Positions 5,559 through 10,282 of a DNA stretch of 10,282 nt are shown here, in pieces; positions within the stretch are counted from its first letter, which is position 1, and each line of letters begins with the position of its first letter. The stretch lies in NCBI GenBank assembly GCA_016763615.1, contig JAESTJ010000043.1, positions 1-10,282 of the forward strand, given 5' to 3'. The DNA is from Minisyncoccota bacterium (GTDB taxonomy: Bacteria > Patescibacteriota > Minisyncoccia > Phycocordibacterales > UBA2100). The notes beneath the pieces were generated by a model. That model was not told the origin of the DNA, made no database searches, and saw only the letters and a program-made list of their open reading frames with translations. A program made the position numbers and the translations under genes.

Positions 5559-7073
5559 TTATAGATCACTGACTATTTCAATATGAGCACCCACCTCAGA
5601 GAGTCTCTCTGCTATGCGCTCGTACCCACGCTCAATCGAATACACGTTCCGCAATACTGAGGTCCCTTTTGCAGCTAACATAGCAATGAGTACGATAACG
5701 GCAGGACGCAGCGCAGGTGGACATACTACTTGTGCCGCTTTCAACTCTGTTACACCTGTGACAAATACTCGGTGTGGGTCAGCAAGTTTTACATCAGCTC
5801 CCAAACGATTCAGTTCAGTAAAGTAAATAGCTCTCCCTTCCCATGCCCAATCGTGAATAAGGGTAGTTCCCTTAGCTTGAGTTGCGATAGGAACAAAAAA
5901 TGGCAAGTTATCTATATTGAGTCCTGGGTATGGTAACGGATGGATTTTTAATGGTGACGCCTTTAGTTCTGAAGGGTATACGGTGATATCTACTAATTTT
6001 GTTTTTCCATTTTTGGCGAAATATAGTTTACTTTTCTCGTACCTAAGTCCCATATAACTAAGCTTGAGTAATTCAACTTCTAAAAACTCAATAGGGCAGC
6101 GAGTAATCTTCAGTTCTGATTTCGTTACTACTGCCGCGCTAATAAACATCATCGATTCTATCGGGTCCTCACTATTATGATGTGTAATTTTCTTATCTAT
6201 TTCATCTACTCCATATACAGTTAACGTAGTAGTGCCAACACCATCAATGCGTACGCCGTATTGGCGTAACAGAAAGCAAACGTCTTGAACTTGATAATTC
6301 GGTGGAGCATACTTTATTACTGTTTTCCCAGGAATAAGAGCAGCTGTCATAAGTGCGTTTATAGTAGCCGTGTCACTCGCTTCATACATAATAATTTCAG
6401 CGGGCTTTAGAGTCTTTTTTGCAAATAAATACTGATTTTCATGTGTCTTAATTCGCACACCAAGAGCTTCCAGGGCGTGCTTATGGGCGGCTATCGTTCT
6501 ATCTCCCATATTGCAACCTCCTGCATGAGGGAGATTAAAATCTCCTTTATGGTGCACTAGCGGAGCAATCAGCATTAGGACTGAACGCATACTCCTTGCT
6601 GATTTCTTATCAATACTAGAAAGACGAAAAATTTTTGGTGGTGTAATTCTCAACGCATTCTCTTCAAGCGAATCAATCTGTACTCCAATACTCTTAAACA
6701 CTTCAATCATCCTATAAATTTCTTCAATACGAGGAATGCCATGGAGTATTGTCGGAGCTTTGTTCAATAATGATGCGCACATAAGTGCCAACGCACCATT
6801 TTTCGATGTATTAGTAACGGCGGTGCCATGCAACTTGTGATCTCCTTCAATCTCAAAATCAACACTTCTCTTAAGACCCACTACCTGATGATGGAGCACA
6901 TCACTTATCTTTAAAAGTTGTGAGGTAGAGAGATTTTGATCTCCCTTTTCCATGCGTGCAACTGCAGACTGAGAAGTTTTTAGTGCGTTTGCAAATGCTT
7001 TTTGTGTTAAACCTCGCTTACGACGAAGCTCCCTAATAAAAAGTCCTATTTTTTGATGAGAGTCAGCTGACAT
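5559..7073 (-). CDS. murA: XRE-type HTH fused to MurA-like enolpyruvyltransferase
   Basis: MurA moves enolpyruvate from PEP to UDP-GlcNAc, the first committed step of peptidoglycan synthesis. Here 504 residues hold two parts. Residues 8-62 are an XRE/Cro-type helix-turn-helix (IRELRRKRGLTQKAFANAL, SQSAVARMEKGDQNLS). Residues about 72-504 are the enolpyruvyltransferase, of normal MurA size. Conserved marks are SKNGAL with K91 and N92 (K22/N23 of E. coli), R163, the PEP-loop HAGGCNMGDR (183-192) with catalytic Cys187 and R192, H197, PYPGLNIDN with D388 (Asp305), and ERGYERI with R482. Differences are SVGAT replaced by SDTAT (233-237) and the Asp of TDLRA replaced (PALR, 453-456). Cys in the loop predicts fosfomycin sensitivity by family rule. 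No SD precedes ATG 7073. A 28-bp palindrome starts 27 nt upstream, pointing to autoregulation. A divergent MurA paralogue with altered role is possible. Confidence 0.9.
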   Translation of the reverse strand: MSADSHQKIGLFIRELRRKRGLTQKAFANALKTSQSAVARMEKGDQNLSTSQLLKISDVLHHQVVGLKRSVDFEIEGDHKLHGTAVTNTSKNGALALMCASLLNKAPTILHGIPRIEEIYRMIEVFKSIGVQIDSLEENALRITPPKIFRLSSIDKKSARSMRSVLMLIAPLVHHKGDFNLPHAGGCNMGDRTIAAHKHALEALGVRIKTHENQYLFAKKTLKPAEIIMYEASDTATINALMTAALIPGKTVIKYAPPNYQVQDVCFLLRQYGVRIDGVGTTTLTVYGVDEIDKKITHHNSEDPIESMMFISAAVVTKSELKITRCPIEFLEVELLKLSYMGLRYEKSKLYFAKNGKTKLVDITVYPSELKASPLKIHPLPYPGLNIDNLPFFVPIATQAKGTTLIHDWAWEGRAIYFTELNRLGADVKLADPHRVFVTGVTELKAAQVVCPPALRPAVIVLIAMLAAKGTSVLRNVYSIERGYERIAERLSEVGAHIEIVSDL

Positions 7074-7099
7074 GAAAATTATGTAAATTTTAAAGCGAG

Positions 7100-7127
7100 T
7101 ATGTTATATCATATATGATATAACATA
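7100..7127. promoter_or_regulatory. 28-bp perfect palindrome, candidate operator between murA fusion and priA
   Basis: Left half TATGTTATATCATA and right half TATGATATAACATA are exact reverse complements with no spacer. Outside it, CGAGT (7096-7100) and ACTCG (7129-7133) continue the symmetry with a two-base offset. It sits in the divergent gap, 27 nt from the murA fusion ATG and 64 nt from the priA ATG, where -35/-10 boxes are expected. The neighbouring gene encodes an XRE helix-turn-helix, a family that binds such dyads as dimers. The symmetry is seen directly; the operator role is inferred. Confidence 0.7.
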
Positions 7128-7152
7128 GACTCGTAATCACCTATGGTATGCT
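7126..7152 (+). promoter_or_regulatory. Possible priA promoter abutting the palindrome
   Basis: TAGACT (7126-7131, 4 of 6 to TTGACA) and an extended -10 TGG-TATGCT (7144-7152) are separated by 15 nt, short but helped by the TGn element. The -35 overlaps the right edge of the palindrome, so a bound repressor would block it. It would start transcription near 7159, upstream of ATG 7192. Confidence 0.3.
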
Positions 7153-7191
7153 GTGCAAACTGGAATTCGAAATGAATTTCTAAACTTTTAT

Positions 7192-9090
7192 ATGTTCATT
7201 ATTCACGTCACACCTATAGCAAAAGGAGGGCTCCGCGAACTTTCTTATTTTTCATCACAGGAGTTTCCTGTCGGTACTATAGTATACGTACCGCTACGAA
7301 ATAAAGAGATTCCAGCACTCGTATTGGAGCGAGAAGATGCACGTGCAATTAAATCCATTCTCAGGACTAACGTGTACGAGACCCGTAAAGTACGGAAGCA
7401 AGTAGCGTCTCACGTCTTTTCTCCAGAGTTTGTACGTGCTGCTCGCACCAGTGCAACCTATTTTGCCACATCGCCAGGAAGCGTAATACACAGCTACGTT
7501 CCAGCGGCAATCTTGAGCGCTGCTGAAGCTACTAAATTAGAAAAACCCAGTTCATATAAAAAATCTTCTAAAAAGTTTGAAAGACTTGTGTTGCAGATTC
7601 CCCGTCATGCTCGTTTTGAGAAATACAAAACAATAATTCGTGGAAACTTTGCCAAGGGAAAATCTATATTTCTTTGTGTTCCCACTTTAAGAGAGGCTCG
7701 ATTCTTTGAGAAAAAATATAGTCGAGGAATAGAAAAATATACCTTTCTATTAGAAAGTTCACAAACAAAGAAGAAGCAACAAGAAATATGGAATGCAATC
7801 CTTAGCGAAAAACATCCAGTACTTATAATAGCGACTCCAACCTTTGTGAGTATTCCTCGTGGAGATATTTCAATGTTCATTATAGAAAATGAAATGTCTT
7901 CTTCGTATAAACAGCAGGTACGACCTCATATTGATGCTCGAATACTAATTGAAAATTTGGCACGAGAAACAAATAGCTCACTTATTTATGCAGGTACCAC
8001 AGTAAGTGTAAAAATTCACAAGTTCCTGCGTGATGGACTTGCAACAGAAATAGAAGAACAAACTCGCAAATTACGCACAGATAGTTCAGTTACTATTATC
8101 GACAGCAAGGCGGTACGACGAAGCGCCAAGGAAGAAAAAGCCAACTTCCCCGTACTTTCACCTCAATCTATTTCTGAGTTACAGGAATGTCAGACAGCTG
8201 GTAAACTCTCTTTTGTGTTTGCTGCAAGGCGTGGAATCGCTTCTCAAACAATATGTAATGACTGTAGCAATACGATAAAATGTACTCACTGCAAATCCCC
8301 CATGATTCTTCATGGTCGCCATGGTCCCAGAAAATTGATGTGTCATCGTTGTGGAAGTGTCCGAGATGCACACGAAACATGTGTCATGTGCGGAAGTTGG
8401 GATCTTGTGCCCCTAGGTGTTGGAGCGGAACGTATAGAGGAATTTCTTACAAAGAATCTTACTGAGGCGAAAGTGTTTGTCATCACCAGCGACACCACAA
8501 AAACTCCGGTTCAAGCAAGGAAGATAGTCGAGGAGTTTTACACTACTCCAGGAGCAATTCTAGTTGGAACAGAGATGGCCCTCTCGTATCTCACCAGTGA
8601 AGTCTCCTGTTCTGTTATGAGCTCTATTGATTCTCTTTTGTGTATTCCCGATTTTCATATTGAAGAAAGAGTTTTGGGAATTATTACAATATTGCGTGAA
8701 CAAACAAAAAAAGTACTCCTTATTGAAACAACCTCCCCTGAGAACTCTATGCTCAAGCATGCCAAGAATGGTTCTTTGGCTGAGTACGCTGAAGAAGAGC
8801 TCGCGTTGCGGAAAAAATTAAAGTATCCACCGTACGCTCATATTATTAAAGTCACTTCTAAAGGGACACGTGAAGCTGCGATTCAAAATATGCAAAAGTT
8901 TGTTGCGCTCACTCAAGAAAAATACAAACCTCGAGTCTTTGCCGGATTCATAGAGCGCGGTCGTGATGTAGAGTTGCACGCCCTCATTAGAATAACCGCT
9001 GGACAATGGCCAGATTCTGAACTTGCTACGATACTAGAGAATCTTCCCATGTCATTCTCCGTAGATGTTGACCCAGAAAGAACCCTTTAG
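7192..9090 (+). CDS. priA: PriA-like primosomal protein N' with degenerate helicase motifs
   Basis: PriA restarts stalled replication forks as a 3'-5' DNA helicase. This 632-residue protein aligns along the whole family: the N-terminal 3'-DNA-binding domain (VGTIVYVPLRNKEIPALVLE, 27-46), a helicase-like core, the zinc-binding insert with eight cysteines as four CxxC pairs (355/358, 364/367, 384/387, 397/400), GVGAERIEEFL (409-419), LKYPPYAHII (543-552) and a DVDPE ending. The ATPase signatures are changed: no GxTGSGKT before GKSIFLCVPT (156-165), DEEHDSSYKQ reads ENEMSSSYKQ (232-241), GSATP reads GTTVS (268-272), and the QVAGRAGR segment is LREQTKK (501-507). It is therefore probably a structural or DNA-binding protein without helicase activity. 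The frame is open to GTG 7153, but ATG 7192 fits the PriA N-terminus better and GTG 7153 would lie at the promoter. Confidence 0.88.
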   Translation: MFIIHVTPIAKGGLRELSYFSSQEFPVGTIVYVPLRNKEIPALVLEREDARAIKSILRTNVYETRKVRKQVASHVFSPEFVRAARTSATYFATSPGSVIHSYVPAAILSAAEATKLEKPSSYKKSSKKFERLVLQIPRHARFEKYKTIIRGNFAKGKSIFLCVPTLREARFFEKKYSRGIEKYTFLLESSQTKKKQQEIWNAILSEKHPVLIIATPTFVSIPRGDISMFIIENEMSSSYKQQVRPHIDARILIENLARETNSSLIYAGTTVSVKIHKFLRDGLATEIEEQTRKLRTDSSVTIIDSKAVRRSAKEEKANFPVLSPQSISELQECQTAGKLSFVFAARRGIASQTICNDCSNTIKCTHCKSPMILHGRHGPRKLMCHRCGSVRDAHETCVMCGSWDLVPLGVGAERIEEFLTKNLTEAKVFVITSDTTKTPVQARKIVEEFYTTPGAILVGTEMALSYLTSEVSCSVMSSIDSLLCIPDFHIEERVLGIITILREQTKKVLLIETTSPENSMLKHAKNGSLAEYAEEELALRKKLKYPPYAHIIKVTSKGTREAAIQNMQKFVALTQEKYKPRVFAGFIERGRDVELHALIRITAGQWPDSELATILENLPMSFSVDVDPERTL

Positions 9091-9114
9091 AGATAGAGTT
9101 TTTCGGGTTATAGT
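9086..9114 (+). promoter_or_regulatory. Promoter of def, predicted leaderless
   Basis: TTTAGA (9086-9091, 4 of 6), a 17-nt spacer and TATAGT (9109-9114, 5 of 6), ending 6 nt before the def ATG. No SD is present. The -35 overlaps the stop codon of priA. Confidence 0.45.
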
Positions 9115-9120
9115 CCCAGT

Positions 9121-9654
9121 ATGCGAGATATCGTACACATTGGAGATCCTGTATTACGTGAAAATTCAAAAGCAGTTCCCACAGAAGAAATACGAAGTGC
9201 TCATGTGCAGGGAATAATACAAGATATGAAAAACGCCCTCAAGCGAGAAAAATTTGGTGTGGCTATTGCGGCACCACAAGTGGGAGTTGCTCTGAGGATT
9301 TTCATTGTCGGTGGTCCTGTTTTTGCATCTCGAGAACATAACGACTACACTGCAGAAACGTATCCCGACCAAATATTTATAAACCCTGAGATTCTTAAGG
9401 TTTCTAGAAAAACAAAGATTGGAGATGAGGGGTGCCTTTCTGTACCGGGTAAATATGGTTCTAAAGTACTACGAAATGAAAAAGTTTCCGTTAGCTACTA
9501 CGATGAACTCGGAATAAAAACTGAGCGTGGAGCTTCAAGTTTTCTTGCACGAGTTTTCCAACATGAAATCGATCATTTGAATGGCGTGCTTTATGTTGAT
9601 GAAGCGATTGAAGTTATTGATGTTGACGAAGAACTCAAACCAATTAACACATAG
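9121..9654 (+). CDS. def: Peptide deformylase
   Basis: Metalloenzyme that removes the formyl group from the N-terminal Met of new proteins. At 177 residues it has the normal length. All three family motifs are present: GVAIAAPQVG (46-55; the usual GxGxAAPQ, with the middle Gly changed to Ala48), EGCLSVP (103-109) with metal ligand Cys105, and QHEIDHLNG (147-155) with His148, catalytic Glu149 and His152. It starts 30 nt after priA and is followed 9 nt later by a HIT-like gene and then fmt, so both sides of the formyl-Met cycle are encoded together, as in the def-fmt pair of many bacteria. Confidence 0.97.
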   Translation: MRDIVHIGDPVLRENSKAVPTEEIRSAHVQGIIQDMKNALKREKFGVAIAAPQVGVALRIFIVGGPVFASREHNDYTAETYPDQIFINPEILKVSRKTKIGDEGCLSVPGKYGSKVLRNEKVSVSYYDELGIKTERGASSFLARVFQHEIDHLNGVLYVDEAIEVIDVDEELKPINT

Positions 9655-9663
9655 AAAAACACC

Positions 9664-10044
9664 ATGAACAAATCATGCCGACTGTGCCAAAAATCTGACA
9701 TTATCTCTGGTAAAGATTCATTGCTTTTTGAAGATGCTTTTTGCTATATCGTCGACAATGGAAACACACACCTGAAGAAAGAAAGTATACTTATGTTTGC
9801 AGAGAAGCGTCTATCGTTGATTGTAAAAAAGCATGTTACTTCACTTACGGAACAAGAAACTAGACAGGCGCACAATACCCTTGAACAGCTAATACGTAAT
9901 CTTTACGGAGAAGAGAAGTTAGAGCAATCTGTATTCAAATGTACCATGGGAACTTATAGCGATCATTTTCATACTCACGCATACTTTCCACCATTTTCTA
10001 AAAAGGGCGAAATTATTAATCCCACCACCAATACTACTTTATGA
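9664..10044 (+). CDS. HIT-like protein with N-terminal CxxC
   Basis: A 126-residue protein with CRLC at 5-8 (the CxxC often found at the start of HIT proteins), then LFEDAFCYIVDNGNTH (21-36), a helical middle (61-85), and HFHTHAYFPP (101-110). The latter gives H101, H103 and H105, the histidine triad HxHxH of nucleotide hydrolases and transferases. The usual PGH segment near the middle is not evident, so the protein is divergent and its substrate unknown. It starts 9 nt after def, and its TGA overlaps the fmt ATG (ATGA), suggesting translational coupling. A role in the formyl-Met cycle is only suggested by position. Confidence 0.7.
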   Translation: MNKSCRLCQKSDIISGKDSLLFEDAFCYIVDNGNTHLKKESILMFAEKRLSLIVKKHVTSLTEQETRQAHNTLEQLIRNLYGEEKLEQSVFKCTMGTYSDHFHTHAYFPPFSKKGEIINPTTNTTL

Positions 10045-10282
10045 AAAACCCTAAAATTAAATTTGTCTTTTTTGGTACACCAAAACTTTCAGTAATTGTT
10101 TTAGACGAACTTAAAATGAAGGAGTTAACTCCTTCATTAATTGTTACCGCGCCAGACAAACCTTCTGGTCGTGGAATGAAGATGCATGAGAGTCCAGTAG
10201 CTGGATACAACGTTGATATAGTGATTCATTTTAATAAATCAAAAAAATTAGCCCAAAAATTAAAGACGGAACTAGAGGAAAT
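10041..10282 (+). CDS. fmt: Methionyl-tRNA formyltransferase, N-terminal part (cut by window edge)
   Basis: Formylates Met on initiator tRNA using 10-formyl-tetrahydrofolate. Eighty full codons are visible. The opening KFVFFGTPKLSVIVLDEL (residues 7-24) is the family signature FxGTPxFSxxxLxxL, and TAPDKPSGRGMKMHESPV (36-53) matches the PDRPxGRGxxxxxSPV loop that contacts the tRNA. The segment after SPV looks short against the usual form. The catalytic Asn-His-Asp region is beyond the window. ATG 10041 overlaps the TGA of the preceding gene by 4 nt (ATGA), so translation is probably coupled. Confidence 0.93.
   Translation, partial: MKNPKIKFVFFGTPKLSVIVLDELKMKELTPSLIVTAPDKPSGRGMKMHESPVAGYNVDIVIHFNKSKKLAQKLKTELEE

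Noticed and set aside
7153..7191. GTG start for priA adding 13 residues
   Set aside because: The extra residues match nothing in PriA, and GTG 7153 abuts the extended -10. ATG 7192 gives the usual N-terminus. Not fully excluded.

Overview
This window looks like a piece of a Candidate Phyla Radiation (Patescibacteria, probably Parcubacteria-type) chromosome. The reasons are AT-rich DNA, very compact housekeeping genes, a short DnaX/delta'-like clamp-loader protein beside frr and mreB, an XRE-MurA fusion, and a PriA-like protein with degraded helicase motifs. The lineage is inferred from gene content; no 16S gene is present. No phage, IS, CRISPR, tRNA or rRNA was found.

Layout. Positions 1-4507 are mostly minus strand, read right to left: mreB (cell shape), a delta'-like clamp-loader protein, frr (ribosome recycling) and rseP (membrane protease), spaced by 12-28 nt, then the 5' part of proS. 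Between rseP and proS a small Cys/His-rich gene (707-1048) runs the opposite way with its own promoter-like sequence, a strong Shine-Dalgarno, a GTG start and a bidirectional terminator. From a divergent promoter region at 4508-4596 a membrane-anchored PEGA-like protein is read rightwards. It converges on an XRE-MurA fusion (5559-7073, minus). The 212-nt gap between these two 3' ends holds a repeated, foldable element. A 28-bp perfect palindrome lies between the divergent murA fusion and priA. After priA come def, a HIT-like gene and the start of fmt, all on the plus strand.

How the genes fit together. def and fmt carry out deformylation and formylation of initiator Met, with a HIT-like protein between them; frr and proS also serve translation. 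mreB, murA and the anchored PEGA protein concern the envelope. The delta'-like protein and priA concern replication and restart.

Main points for a second look: (1) the HTH-MurA fusion with a 28-bp palindrome directly upstream, suggesting autoregulation; (2) a PriA that keeps all eight zinc cysteines but has lost its recognisable ATPase/helicase motifs; (3) a two-module structured element at 5353-5552; (4) -10-like boxes 6-9 nt before most start codons, suggesting leaderless mRNAs, against which the small SD-led gene stands out.
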